Assembly (NCBI GenBank): GCA_050954865.1
Contig: JBPBQN010000092.1
Coordinates: 1-18,890 of the forward strand
Direction of reading: 5' to 3'
DNA: 18,890 nucleotides
From: Mucilaginibacter_A sp050954865
GTDB taxonomy: Bacteria > Bacteroidota > Bacteroidia > Sphingobacteriales > Sphingobacteriaceae
Shown piece by piece: positions 1 to 7,905 of this stretch (its first letter is position 1; the number at the start of each line of letters is the position of its first letter). The position numbers were made by a program, and so were the translations under genes. The notes beneath the pieces were generated by a model. It did not search any database and was not told where the DNA came from. It saw only the letters and a list, made by a program, of their open reading frames with translations.

Positions 1-1
1 G

Positions 2-616
2 CGCAAGCCATTGCGCCGGGCACTCAACAAAACAGAATTGTTTTTCAGGAAGTTTTTTAGCGATAATCATCTGGTAAAAACCTATCCAAAAAGCATGGCT
101 GCCAAAAATGTGCGCGTAAACAGCGATATTGGGATGGAAGATAAAAACTTCAACCCAAAAAACTGGCAGCTAACGGTTCAAAAACACAATGGCGAAAAGT
201 TACAGATCAACATTGATCAAATTAAAGCTTTGCCTAAAACCGAGCTGGTTTTTGATTTTAAATGTGTGGAAGGCTGGGACCAGATACAGCATTGGGGTGG
301 CGTAAAATTTGCCGATTTTATCAGTCATTTTGGTTTAGAAGATCAAACTAAAATGCCGTATATTGGAATGGAAACACCTGATGGCAAGTATTATGTAGGT
401 TTGGAAACCGAAAGCGCGCTGCATCCGCAAACGTTGCTGGTTTACGAAATGAACGGCCAGCCGATTGCGCCGGAGCATGGCGCGCCGTTGCGACTGATCG
501 TTCCGGTAAAATACGGCATCAAAAGTTTGAAACGCATCGGCAGCATTTCCTTCAGCCCAAAACGCCCGCGCGATTACTGGGCCGAGCAGGGTTATGATTA
601 TTATTCGGGTTTGTAG
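2..616 (+). CDS. Molybdopterin-dependent oxidoreductase, sulfite-oxidase fold (5' end missing)
   Basis: The C-terminal part of an Oxidored_molyb (PF00174, sulfite oxidase/MsrP-type) protein. The frame is open to the left edge, so the true start lies outside the window; the TTG at 11 is only the first possible start inside it. The segment FKCVEGWDQIQHWGGVKF holds the conserved Cys (TGT at 263-265) that ligates molybdenum in this family, followed by the usual W-x-GV context. The ending, with a basic KYGIKSLKRI stretch, PRDYWAEQGYDYY and a terminal SGL, is typical of the small bacterial forms. In related proteins the enzyme reduces or oxidises small oxo-substrates and often partners a membrane cytochrome; here neither substrate nor partner can be read. 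There is no dimerisation domain after the catalytic domain, so it is the short form. It converges on the M1 peptidase gene, with repeat copy 1 between them. Confidence 0.88.
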   Translation, partial: RKPLRRALNKTELFFRKFFSDNHLVKTYPKSMAAKNVRVNSDIGMEDKNFNPKNWQLTVQKHNGEKLQINIDQIKALPKTELVFDFKCVEGWDQIQHWGGVKFADFISHFGLEDQTKMPYIGMETPDGKYYVGLETESALHPQTLLVYEMNGQPIAPEHGAPLRLIVPVKYGIKSLKRIGSISFSPKRPRDYWAEQGYDYYSGL

Positions 617-626
617 TTTTATGCGG

Positions 627-718
627 ATGCTTCTTTTATCGACCTGAATTTGGGTAATTTTAGAAGTGATTCATCGCATTAATCACAAAACAAAATTTAC
701 AAGTATAAAAAAAGCAAA
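627..718 (+). repeat. Interspersed inverted-repeat element, copy 1 (degenerate right arm)
   Basis: The left arm ATGCTTCTTTTAT is at 627-639 and is followed by the conserved TCGACCTGAATTTGGG inner end. The right inner end AAAATTTAC (692-700) leads to a decayed right arm (705-717, ATAAAAAAAGCAA) that matches 11 of 13 positions. The interior carries its own small hairpin, GTGATT (666-671) with AATCAC (681-686). The copy fills almost the whole 108-bp gap between two convergent genes. Confidence 0.8.
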
Positions 719-724
719 ATGTTA

Positions 725-3310
725 CTATTGGTTATTTACCAGTTTTTGCGCCCGGTATAAATTATCTGTTGATTGCAAAATTTTGTCTTTCAGTTTAGGA
801 TTATAAGCAGGATGATTAGCCAGAAAAGTTTTTACAACCTGATAAGCTTCTTTGCTCTGATAACTTCCAAAAATTGATCCCAGCCACGATTGAGGGAAAA
901 ACACATCACCGGTTTTCTGGATTTCTTTTACCAGTTCTAAACTTTCCGGAAGATATTTTACAGAAGTATTTTGCCGCAACGGATGGTTTAAATAAGATAA
1001 AGCTGTAGTTACGGAAGCTTCTTTTTGCCTGTTTTTGCGTTCTTTTAAGCTGTTAAAAAACGCATCTCGTTCCTGCACATTCAAAGATAAAGCCGGCATT
1101 AAAAATGCTAATCTTTCTTTCCGGTCAACATTTTTGATCCGTGCTTCCTGTTGTTTCAAAACAGAAGTTACCGTATCACTTTTTAAAGCAATGGTAAGCG
1201 CAAGCGAAGTGTAATCATCTTCTGTAAGCTTAATTCCTGCAGGCAGCTGCTGTTTTTGCCAGATGTTATACAGGTTCGTTTTTGCTTCGGAAGTTAAACC
1301 GATATCCTGATAAGCTTTAAACAATATCTTTTTGTTGTTGGCTAAAGTTTGTTCTTGCATCGCATTCCATAAGTTCTGTTCCAGTTCTTTTACAGCATTT
1401 TGTCTGGCTGATGACGGTAAAAATTCCCAGTAAATTGTACCGATATAACCCGTCAGCAACCTTAAATTCATTTCATTTTTTTCCAGCAACAAGCCTTTCT
1501 GAAACTGCATTAAAAGTTCATCCGGTTTAAAATATCTTCCTGAAAGCATATTTTCATAAGAAGTGATGTAAGCAGATGCGCGCTGCAACGGACTTTCCAA
1601 ATGGTATAACGGAGCAATGCTGTTTTTATCGACCGAAAACAGACCGTAACCCATGCCATCAGCATTAAACAAAATAAAAGCAGGTTTGGCCAATCCTGAT
1701 GCTTCTTTTAGCACTACTTTTTCCTGGTTCATATTTACCGGAATAACTTTGCTGTGATCCGCATAAACCAAAGTAACCTGAAAAGCTTGCGGCCAAATGC
1801 GCTTTGCGCCTGTTTCCGGATGCTGTGTAAGCGTTAAATTATTGATATTATTTCCGCTGTAACTTACCTGATAATCGAAAACTGGTCTGCCTGGCTGGTT
1901 TACCCAAACCTTGTTCCAATCGTACAAATTTTCCTTCGTGTATTTACTTAAAATCGCAATCAGATCAGGCCAGGTTGCGTTGCTGTAAGCATATTTTTTC
2001 AGGTATTCTCGGATGCCTTTTTGAAAGTTTTCCTTACCCATCAGCAATTCCAGTTGCCGCATCATAATTGGCGCTTTATGGTAGATGATGTTGCCGTACA
2101 AAGAACCGGCATCCTGCAGATTATCAAGCTGTTGCCGGATTGGATTGGCGCCTTGCGTACGATCAACGCCATAAGCTGCCGGATAATGATCCAGCAGAAA
2201 CTTCAGGTTGAATGTTTCGCTGCCCATCATCTTTTCGGTTACTTTATCGGCCATAAAGTTGGCGAAAACCTCTTTCATCCACACATCATTAAACCATTGC
2301 ATCGTAACCAAATCGCCAAACCACATGTGCGCAGTTTCGTGCGAAATGAGGTTGGAACGGGCAATAAACTGATCTTTAGTTGCGCCTTCATCTAAAAACA
2401 AACTTGATGCTTTGTACTGCACTTCGCCGGGATGTTCCATGCCGCCAAATTGAAAATCAGGAATGGCTATAAAACCAACTTTTTGAAACGGAAATTTTAG
2501 AGTGGTCCAGTTTTCCAAAAAATCAATAGCGTTTTTATGGGCGATAAAAATGGAATCAACGCTGAGTTTGATTTTGACTGAATCTGTTTCGCGATGTAAA
2601 AATTCTGCAGAACGATTGCCAACCATTTGCTTAACATCGGTGTATTTTCCTGCGGTGAAAGAGAAAAGGTAAGTTGGTAATTTATCGGAATTAGCAAAAT
2701 GATAAGTTGTGCGCTGATTGTTTACGACAGAATCTTTTTTTACAGCGTTGGCCAAAACTTTCCAATCAATAGGAACTTGCAAAGTTAGCTGGAAATTAGC
2801 TTTCAGATCAGGCTGATCAAAGCAAGGAAAAACGGTACGCGCACGATCCGGCACAAAAAGTGCGTATAAATAATCATTATTTCTGTTGAGCGACTGATCT
2901 CCTGCTGTAAACTGAAGTTTAATTTGATTGATTCCGGCGTGCAACTCTAACTGATCGAGCAGCAAATGTCCGTCCTTCAAATTAACCGTGCTGTTTTTAC
3001 CGTTAATTTCTATCGCTTTTACATGATCAATACTTTGTTTAAAATCCAGCTGCAAAGGCTGATTCACGGCCGAAAGATTAAAGTTGATTTGCTCGGTTGC
3101 CACAATAGCTTTACTTTTTTCGGAAGGAATATTAAAGTTAAGCTCGTATTGAATATTGCTGATTACTGAACGCCGGTAAGTCGCTAACTCCAAAGAAACG
3201 CCGGATTCTACAGCAACTGGTTTAAGCTTTTGCTGTGCGAAAGTGTTTTCACCCAAACCCAACACCAAAAAAACACCGATAAAAGAAGCATTCAAGGATA
3301 ACAATTTCAT
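725..3310 (-). CDS. Secreted M1-family metallo-aminopeptidase
   Basis: A zinc aminopeptidase of 861 residues that removes N-terminal residues from peptides, probably in the periplasm: residues 1-25 form a signal peptide (MKLLSL..., hydrophobic core, cleavage after TFA). The zinc site is intact: HETAH at 324-328 followed by W330, and the third ligand Glu347 exactly 18 residues after the second His. The N-terminal beta domain contains FPCFDQP (161-167), a family hallmark. The substrate-anchoring GxMEN motif appears as GGMEH (289-293). Tyr410 fits the transition-state tyrosine. The C-terminal half is helical, ERAP/APN-like. It starts 7 bp after the permease stop, so it is probably the last gene of the pxp operon; this suggests supply of pyroglutamyl or small peptides, which is inference. 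Codons 7-12 contain a perfect copy of the intergenic repeat arm. The ATG start is fixed by the signal peptide and tight spacing. Confidence 0.93.
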   Translation of the reverse strand: MKLLSLNASFIGVFLVLGLGENTFAQQKLKPVAVESGVSLELATYRRSVISNIQYELNFNIPSEKSKAIVATEQINFNLSAVNQPLQLDFKQSIDHVKAIEINGKNSTVNLKDGHLLLDQLELHAGINQIKLQFTAGDQSLNRNNDYLYALFVPDRARTVFPCFDQPDLKANFQLTLQVPIDWKVLANAVKKDSVVNNQRTTYHFANSDKLPTYLFSFTAGKYTDVKQMVGNRSAEFLHRETDSVKIKLSVDSIFIAHKNAIDFLENWTTLKFPFQKVGFIAIPDFQFGGMEHPGEVQYKASSLFLDEGATKDQFIARSNLISHETAHMWFGDLVTMQWFNDVWMKEVFANFMADKVTEKMMGSETFNLKFLLDHYPAAYGVDRTQGANPIRQQLDNLQDAGSLYGNIIYHKAPIMMRQLELLMGKENFQKGIREYLKKYAYSNATWPDLIAILSKYTKENLYDWNKVWVNQPGRPVFDYQVSYSGNNINNLTLTQHPETGAKRIWPQAFQVTLVYADHSKVIPVNMNQEKVVLKEASGLAKPAFILFNADGMGYGLFSVDKNSIAPLYHLESPLQRASAYITSYENMLSGRYFKPDELLMQFQKGLLLEKNEMNLRLLTGYIGTIYWEFLPSSARQNAVKELEQNLWNAMQEQTLANNKKILFKAYQDIGLTSEAKTNLYNIWQKQQLPAGIKLTEDDYTSLALTIALKSDTVTSVLKQQEARIKNVDRKERLAFLMPALSLNVQERDAFFNSLKERKNRQKEASVTTALSYLNHPLRQNTSVKYLPESLELVKEIQKTGDVFFPQSWLGSIFGSYQSKEAYQVVKTFLANHPAYNPKLKDKILQSTDNLYRAQKLVNNQ
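3276..3291 (-). repeat. Lone arm of the interspersed repeat inside the M1 signal-peptide codons
   Basis: On the minus strand the 16 nt ATGCTTCTTTTATCGG are identical to the left end of copy 3. They encode residues 7-12 (N-A-S-F-I-G) of the M1 signal peptide. No second arm at normal distance (50-70 bp) is visible on either side. Either part of an element was absorbed into the gene or this is chance; 16 identical bases make chance unlikely but the arm is AT-rich. Confidence 0.5.
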
Positions 3311-3317
3311 ATAAAAT

Positions 3318-4499
3318 TCAAGGTTTGATCAGTTGTAAAATAACACCGTAACTCATCCAGGCCATTGTAGCAACAACTAAAACGCCTAACACGGTTAACC
3401 AAAGCGGCTGTTTATAACTGGATATTATTTTAGAACGATAAGCGGCAATCAGCATAATACCTAAGGAAATTGGCAAGATAAAACCGTTGATTGCACCAAC
3501 AGTCAGCAAGATTTTAACCGGTTTGCCAATCATTAAAAAAATCAGTGTTGAAACGATGATAAAGCCGATGATGATTTGCCGGTTAAATTTCAGGATAAAA
3601 GGATGAAAACTTTTGATAAATGAAACCGACGTATAAGCAGAACCGACCACGGAAGAAATTCCTGCCGACCACATTACCAAACCAAAAAGTTTATATCCAA
3701 ATGCACCGGCTGCCAGTTGAAATACCGAAGCAGCCGGATTTGCAGGATCTAATTTTCCGCCGGCACTAACTACGCCTAAAGCGGCAACAAACAACAAAAT
3801 ACGCATTAAAGAAGCCAGCCCAACGGCACTTAATGCGCCTTTATTAATTGCCGGAAGATTTTGCTGTCCGGTTAAGCCAGCGTCCAGCAAACGATGCGCA
3901 CCTGCAAAAGTGATGTAACCGCCAACGGTTCCGCCAACAATGGTTAGCACGGCAACAAAGCTGAAATGTGCAGGATTGGCGGATCGAATTACCGCTTCAG
4001 CCAGCGGCGGTTTACTGATATAGGCGATAAACAGCGCAAGCAGGATTTTGAGTCCGCCCATGGTTTTGGCAAATAAATCCATTGCTTTTCCGGCTTCTTT
4101 GTAAATAAAAATTCCGATGGCCATGATGGCACTCATCACCGCGCCCTGGCCAACACTTATGCCAAACAATACGTTCAAACCTAAACCGGCACCGGCAATA
4201 TTACCGATATTGAAAGCCATTCCGCCCAAAAAAACCAGGAAGGAAATAAAATAACCCAAACCCGGAAAAACTTGGTTGGCAATATCCTGCGCAGGCTGAT
4301 CAGCAACGGCAATAACGCGCCAGATGTTTAGCTGCGCAATGGCATCCAGCACAACAGAAAGCAAGATCACGAAGCCAAAGCTCGCGCCCAATTGCGCGGT
4401 AAAAACAGCTGTTTGCGTTAAAAATCCCGGACCGATTGCCGAAGTAGCCATCAAAAAGGCGGCACCAACTAAAACGCTCCAGTTGTATTTTTTGGTCAT
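3318..4499 (-). CDS. Nramp-related inner-membrane permease of the 5-oxoprolinase operon
   Basis: A very hydrophobic protein of 393 residues with about 11 membrane segments, recognisable as an Nramp-superfamily (SLC11-like) relative of the type often found beside LamB/YcsF genes. True Nramp metal carriers have DPGN in TM1 and an MPH-type motif in TM6. Here the TM1 position reads SAIGPGFLTQT (residues 20-30), and the likely TM6 region reads TFAGAHRLLDAG (197-208), so the canonical Mn/Fe ligands are absent. Divalent metal transport is therefore doubtful; 5-oxoproline or another small metabolite is a reasonable guess from context, not shown by sequence. Its ATG overlaps the pxpA stop by 4 bp (ATGA), suggesting translational coupling, and the M1 peptidase begins 7 bp after its stop. 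Confidence 0.82.
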   Translation of the reverse strand: MTKKYNWSVLVGAAFLMATSAIGPGFLTQTAVFTAQLGASFGFVILLSVVLDAIAQLNIWRVIAVADQPAQDIANQVFPGLGYFISFLVFLGGMAFNIGNIAGAGLGLNVLFGISVGQGAVMSAIMAIGIFIYKEAGKAMDLFAKTMGGLKILLALFIAYISKPPLAEAVIRSANPAHFSFVAVLTIVGGTVGGYITFAGAHRLLDAGLTGQQNLPAINKGALSAVGLASLMRILLFVAALGVVSAGGKLDPANPAASVFQLAAGAFGYKLFGLVMWSAGISSVVGSAYTSVSFIKSFHPFILKFNRQIIIGFIIVSTLIFLMIGKPVKILLTVGAINGFILPISLGIMLIAAYRSKIISSYKQPLWLTVLGVLVVATMAWMSYGVILQLIKP

Positions 4500-5257
4500 A
4501 AACCAGGTGCTTTTATGCTGATGCCTTCGCTTTTTAATTTCGCATTGATCGTTTTGGCAAACTCCACGGCGTGCGCGCCATCACCATGCAAACATAAAGT
4601 TTCGGCTTTTAGCGGGATGCTTTTTTTATCGACCGAAATTACCTGTTGCTGCTGCACCATCAGCATCACCTGATCGATGGATTGCTGTTCCTCCAAAATC
4701 ATCGCATTGCTTTGATTACGAGGCGTTAACGAGCCATCATTCTGATAAGTGCGATCTGCAAAAACCTCGGATGCTGTTTTTATCCCTGCTTTTTTCGCGG
4801 CGGAAATCATTTCACTTCCAGCTAAACCATAAAGGATCAAGTCAGCATCAAAATCATGTACCGCTTGTACAATTGCTTTTGCCAGGTTTGCATCTTTTGC
4901 AGCCATATTATACAAAGCACCATGTGCTTTAACGTGATGTAGTTTGCCGTGGGCTGCTTTTACAAATCCATACAAAGCACCAATCTGGTAAAGCGTAATC
5001 TGGTAAGCTTCGTTAGCAGAAATTTTCATTTCGCGCCGGCCAAATCCTTGCAAATCTGGTAAACCAGGATGCGCTCCTATTGCAACGCCTTTTTTTATGG
5101 CCATGAAAACAGTATGCTGCATTACCTGCGGGTCGCCGGCATGAAAACCGCAGGCAATGTTGGCAGAAGTAATAAAATCAAACAGGGTTTCATCGTTGGG
5201 CATCGGATAGTTTCCGAAGGCTTCACCCATATCACAGTTTAAGTCGATTTCTTGCAT
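4496..5257 (-). CDS. pxpA: 5-oxoprolinase subunit PxpA (LamB/YcsF family)
   Basis: A cytosolic protein of 253 residues, the usual length for LamB/YcsF. With PxpB and PxpC it forms the ATP-dependent bacterial 5-oxoprolinase that opens pyroglutamate to glutamate. Family signatures are intact: DLNCDMGEAFG (5-15), ACGFHAGDP (35-43), GAHPGLPDLQGFGRR (61-75) and HHVKAHGALYN (107-117); the many Asp and His residues fit a metal-dependent deacetylase-like barrel. The ATG lies 3 bp after the pxpC stop, and its own stop overlaps the permease start by 4 bp. The gene order B-C-A is a common arrangement of this enzyme. Confidence 0.95.
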   Translation of the reverse strand: MQEIDLNCDMGEAFGNYPMPNDETLFDFITSANIACGFHAGDPQVMQHTVFMAIKKGVAIGAHPGLPDLQGFGRREMKISANEAYQITLYQIGALYGFVKAAHGKLHHVKAHGALYNMAAKDANLAKAIVQAVHDFDADLILYGLAGSEMISAAKKAGIKTASEVFADRTYQNDGSLTPRNQSNAMILEEQQSIDQVMLMVQQQQVISVDKKSIPLKAETLCLHGDGAHAVEFAKTINAKLKSEGISIKAPGL

Positions 5258-5260
5258 AAT

Positions 5261-6262
5261 CTATTGATTACTTGCAACTTGGTATCGAATTGCAATCGTT
5301 AGTTTTTTCAGTTGTTGTTCCCGTTCAAAATACAGCAATTCGGCTTCCCGACGGCATATTTCTTTAAAAAATAACTCATCTCCCGGATTTAGCTGCGCGC
5401 ATAAAGGCAAATCAACAGCTACAACTTGTGCAATGCGCGGATAGCCGCCGGTTGTTTGGCAATCAGCCATCAACAAAATCATGCTGCCGTTGCCGGTAAC
5501 CTGTATCATGCCGGGTGCAACGGCTGTTGAAAGTAATTCTTTTTTTGTTAGCGAATTGATGCTGATACCTTCTAAATGATAACCCATCCGGTTGCTGCGC
5601 AAACTTAATTTATAAGGAGAAGATAGAAAATCAATGATCGAACGGCCATTAAACCAGTTAAATTCCTGGGCAGGTACTACTCGGATCAGCTTTTGGTTAA
5701 CCGGTAAAAACAGTTGCCTTGCGATGCTCCATTCGGGATAGTTAATTTTATCGCCTTGTAATTTCTCCCATATTTTTTTTGCTGTTTCTGCGGATGAATT
5801 ACAGTTGCGCAATGTATCGCCCGACTGCAATTGTCGGCCTTGCAAACCACCAAAAGAAGCGGTGAGATAAGTGCTTCGGCTGCCCAATATTTCCGGCACG
5901 TCCCAGCCGCCGGAAACCGCTAAATAAGTGCGGCTTCCTTTCGGGTTTTTGATTAAACGGATTACTGTTCCGGCAGGAATAAAAACTGGTTTATCGGAAG
6001 GTAAATCTAAATTTTCAGCTTTAAAAATCGCACCGTCTCCTGCATAAGCGATCAGGATATTCGTTTCAGCTTCAAATTCGGCATTGGCATACGTAAATTC
6101 TATAACGGCAGCATTATCTTCGTTTCCAACAGCTTTATTGGCAATTTTTGCAGATAACGTATCCATCACACCGGAAATGGGAACGGCATCAGAAAGATAA
6201 AGATGCCTGCCCAAATCCTGTATCGTACTAAAAATTCCGGGTTTGATGAGGCTGATCTGCAT
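5261..6262 (-). CDS. pxpC: 5-oxoprolinase subunit PxpC (KipA/AHS2, biotin-dependent carboxyltransferase family)
   Basis: A cytosolic protein of 333 residues with the AHS2/CT_A_B domain across its length. Visible signatures are PGIFSTIQDLGR (8-19), ISGVMD (29-34), YLAVSGGWDVPEILGSRSTY (113-132), SNRMGYHLEG (223-232) and TGGYPRIAQV (271-280). In Bacillus the homologue is KipA; in the three-subunit oxoprolinase it is one of the two cyclophilin-like-fold subunits that act with PxpA. It follows pxpB after 5 bp and precedes pxpA by 3 bp. No domain is missing; the C-terminus has a short Arg/Glu-rich extension. Confidence 0.94.
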   Translation of the reverse strand: MQISLIKPGIFSTIQDLGRHLYLSDAVPISGVMDTLSAKIANKAVGNEDNAAVIEFTYANAEFEAETNILIAYAGDGAIFKAENLDLPSDKPVFIPAGTVIRLIKNPKGSRTYLAVSGGWDVPEILGSRSTYLTASFGGLQGRQLQSGDTLRNCNSSAETAKKIWEKLQGDKINYPEWSIARQLFLPVNQKLIRVVPAQEFNWFNGRSIIDFLSSPYKLSLRSNRMGYHLEGISINSLTKKELLSTAVAPGMIQVTGNGSMILLMADCQTTGGYPRIAQVVAVDLPLCAQLNPGDELFFKEICRREAELLYFEREQQLKKLTIAIRYQVASNQ

Positions 6263-6267
6263 TTTCT

Positions 6268-6975
6268 TTATAGCTGCAACTGATATTCCTGATCGGTAAT
6301 CGGCTTAAAAACCACCAAGTCGCCCGCTTTCAATAATGCCGGAGAAGATTTCCGGACATCGAACAATTGCAATGGCGTGCGGCCGATAATTTGCCAGCCG
6401 CCAGGTGTTTCTAACGGATAAATGCCTGTTTGGCCGCCGGCAATACCAACCGAACCAGCCGGCACTGCTTTTCGTGGCGTTGATTTTCGTGGTGTTGAAA
6501 GCAGCGCTGACATACCGCCAAGATAAGCAAAGCCGGGAACAAAGCCAATCATATAAACCTGGTAAACAGCTGAAGAATGTAAGGTGATTACTTCATTTGT
6601 TGTTAAATTATTCCGTTTGGCTACTTCCTCCAGATCCGGCCCAAAAGAATTGCCGTAGCAAACCGGTATGGATACTGTTTTTATCGTACTTTTTTTGTCA
6701 TCACCTGTTCCGCTTTTTAATTGCGTGATGTATGCCGATACTTTTTCAAAACAATCATGGCCCGGCAAACCTGATTTAATTACTTGCACCGGATCGAAAA
6801 AAACACTCAAAGTGGTGTAAGCCGGAACGGTGGTGCGGAAGCCGGGAAAAGGATTTTGATGAATAAGCTTATTTAAACGCCTAAGCTGATCTAAAATATT
6901 CTGCCTGATTTCCTGTCCAAACTCAAGCGTAATGGCTTGTTCATTTAGGTAATAGATTGTAAAGTTATCGTCCAC
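6268..6975 (-). CDS. pxpB: 5-oxoprolinase subunit PxpB (KipI/AHS1 family), GTG start
   Basis: A cytosolic protein of 235 residues matching the AHS1/KipI family. Motifs are PVCYGNSFGPDLEEVA (104-119), GFVPGFAYLGG (144-154), the doubled TPRKSTPRK (161-169), VPAGSVGIAGGQTGIYP (171-187) and PGGWQIIGRTP (191-201). It is the first gene of the five-gene oxoprolinase operon and probably forms a complex with PxpC. The start is a GTG at 6973-6975; an in-frame TAA lies five codons upstream (6988-6990), just outside repeat copy 2, and no ATG lies near the family N-terminus, so GTG is the best choice. The homologue KipI inhibits kinase KinA in Bacillus, but there is no reason to expect that role here. Confidence 0.93.
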   Translation of the reverse strand: MDDNFTIYYLNEQAITLEFGQEIRQNILDQLRRLNKLIHQNPFPGFRTTVPAYTTLSVFFDPVQVIKSGLPGHDCFEKVSAYITQLKSGTGDDKKSTIKTVSIPVCYGNSFGPDLEEVAKRNNLTTNEVITLHSSAVYQVYMIGFVPGFAYLGGMSALLSTPRKSTPRKAVPAGSVGIAGGQTGIYPLETPGGWQIIGRTPLQLFDVRKSSPALLKAGDLVVFKPITDQEYQLQL

Positions 6976-6992
6976 AACAGCCAGATTTTACT

Positions 6993-7072
6993 ATGCTTCT
7001 TTTATCGACCTAAATTTGGGTAATTTTTATCGCCTCAACCATAAACAAAATTTACTGGCATAAAAGAAGCAT
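6993..7072 (+). repeat. Interspersed inverted-repeat element, copy 2
   Basis: Perfect 13-bp arms ATGCTTCTTTTAT (6993-7005) and ATAAAAGAAGCAT (7060-7072) enclose 54 bp. The left inner end is TCGACCTAAATTTGGG and the right inner end AAAATTTACTGGC. An inner TAAATTT/AAATTTA pair could extend the stem. It lies between the batE stop and the pxpB start, 17 bp upstream of the GTG. A TTTAAACAG-type motif (AAATTTAAACAG, 7088-7099) follows on the right, 15 bp outside the arm. Confidence 0.9.
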
Positions 7073-7122
7073 GTATATTTTCGACAGAAATTTAAACAGG
7101 TTCTGATAGCAGAATATAACGA

Positions 7123-7905
7123 TCAGATTTCCTTTACATTATCCAACGTTATCCAGCCGGAATTGCCGTTGGAGAGTTCAATTTCGATCCATTTTCCGTT
7201 TTGCTGATTCACATCAACTTTAGTGCCTTCGTGCATTACAAAAAGCGGTTTGGCATTGGCATCCGGAGAACTTTTTACCACAACCGAATTGCTGAAAATG
7301 ATGGCCTGATGATGTTCGTTAAAATAATTTACCTGTCGGTTGGCCATAAAAATAGTGATGATTCCAATCAGGATAATTAAAATACCTGTGTAAAAGAAGC
7401 TTTTTTTGAGAATTACGATGCTTGAAAACAGATAGGCGATCAGCAACAAAAATCCGCTTAAAAACAAAATCGTGCTTAGTACCGCAAGCGTATTTACCGG
7501 CAAAGCCAGAATAAAACTTTGCCACCAGCGGGTAACAAAAAACGCGGGCGGCGACTCTAATTTATCGGCAATTTTAAGGTTGGCAAACTGAATGTTGATG
7601 CTGATGTCTTTATCATTCGGTGCCAGTTTGCGGGCTTTTTCATAATAAAGAATAGCCGAAGCCATATCATCCAGTTTATAATAAGCGTTGCCCGTGTTAA
7701 AATAAACCGCAGCTGATTTGTAACCTTCATTCAGCACTTGCTGATAGGTTTGTGCTGCCTGCTGATACTGTGCTTTCGCATATAATTGGTTGCCTTTTTG
7801 AAACAGTGCATTTGCAGGATTTTCAGCAAAAGAAAACAGTGGCAGCGCAAGCAACAGCCAGAACAGATGCTGTTTTAAGCGGTTAAATTTTATCCTCAAT
7901 TTCAT
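7123..7905 (-). CDS. batE: BatE: membrane-anchored TPR protein with C-terminal SH3-like domain
   Basis: The last gene of the Bat operon. From the chosen ATG (7903-7905) the protein has 260 residues: signal sequence (1-27, ending FSFAEN), two TPR-like repeats (about 31-100, with ALFQKGNQLYAKAQYQQA and VYFNTGNAYYKLDDMASA), two membrane segments (about 135-163 and 171-188) and a bacterial SH3 domain (about 205-260, ending GNSGWITLDNV). The frame stays open upstream into batD, but those 57 codons lack a family-like N-terminus; the internal Met gives a clean signal peptide and a 23-bp overlap with the batD stop, the usual style of coupled genes. BatE probably acts as a scaffold on the periplasmic and membrane side of the MoxR-Bat system; its exact role is not known from sequence. 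Confidence 0.88.
   Translation of the reverse strand: MKLRIKFNRLKQHLFWLLLALPLFSFAENPANALFQKGNQLYAKAQYQQAAQTYQQVLNEGYKSAAVYFNTGNAYYKLDDMASAILYYEKARKLAPNDKDISINIQFANLKIADKLESPPAFFVTRWWQSFILALPVNTLAVLSTILFLSGFLLLIAYLFSSIVILKKSFFYTGILIILIGIITIFMANRQVNYFNEHHQAIIFSNSVVVKSSPDANAKPLFVMHEGTKVDVNQQNGKWIEIELSNGNSGWITLDNVKEI

Noticed and set aside
1699..1711. Arm-like sequence within the M1 coding region, and similar ones at 8292-8304 and 7389-7401
   Set aside because: Matches are 10-12 of 13, no partner arm is near, and the codons (Lys-Glu-Ala or Leu-rich helix) explain the sequence; kept apart from the exact 16-nt match at 3276-3291.
6985..7080. Target-site duplications flanking the repeats
   Set aside because: I compared the bases just outside the arms of the six copies and found no consistent short direct repeat, so classical cut-and-paste insertion is not shown.
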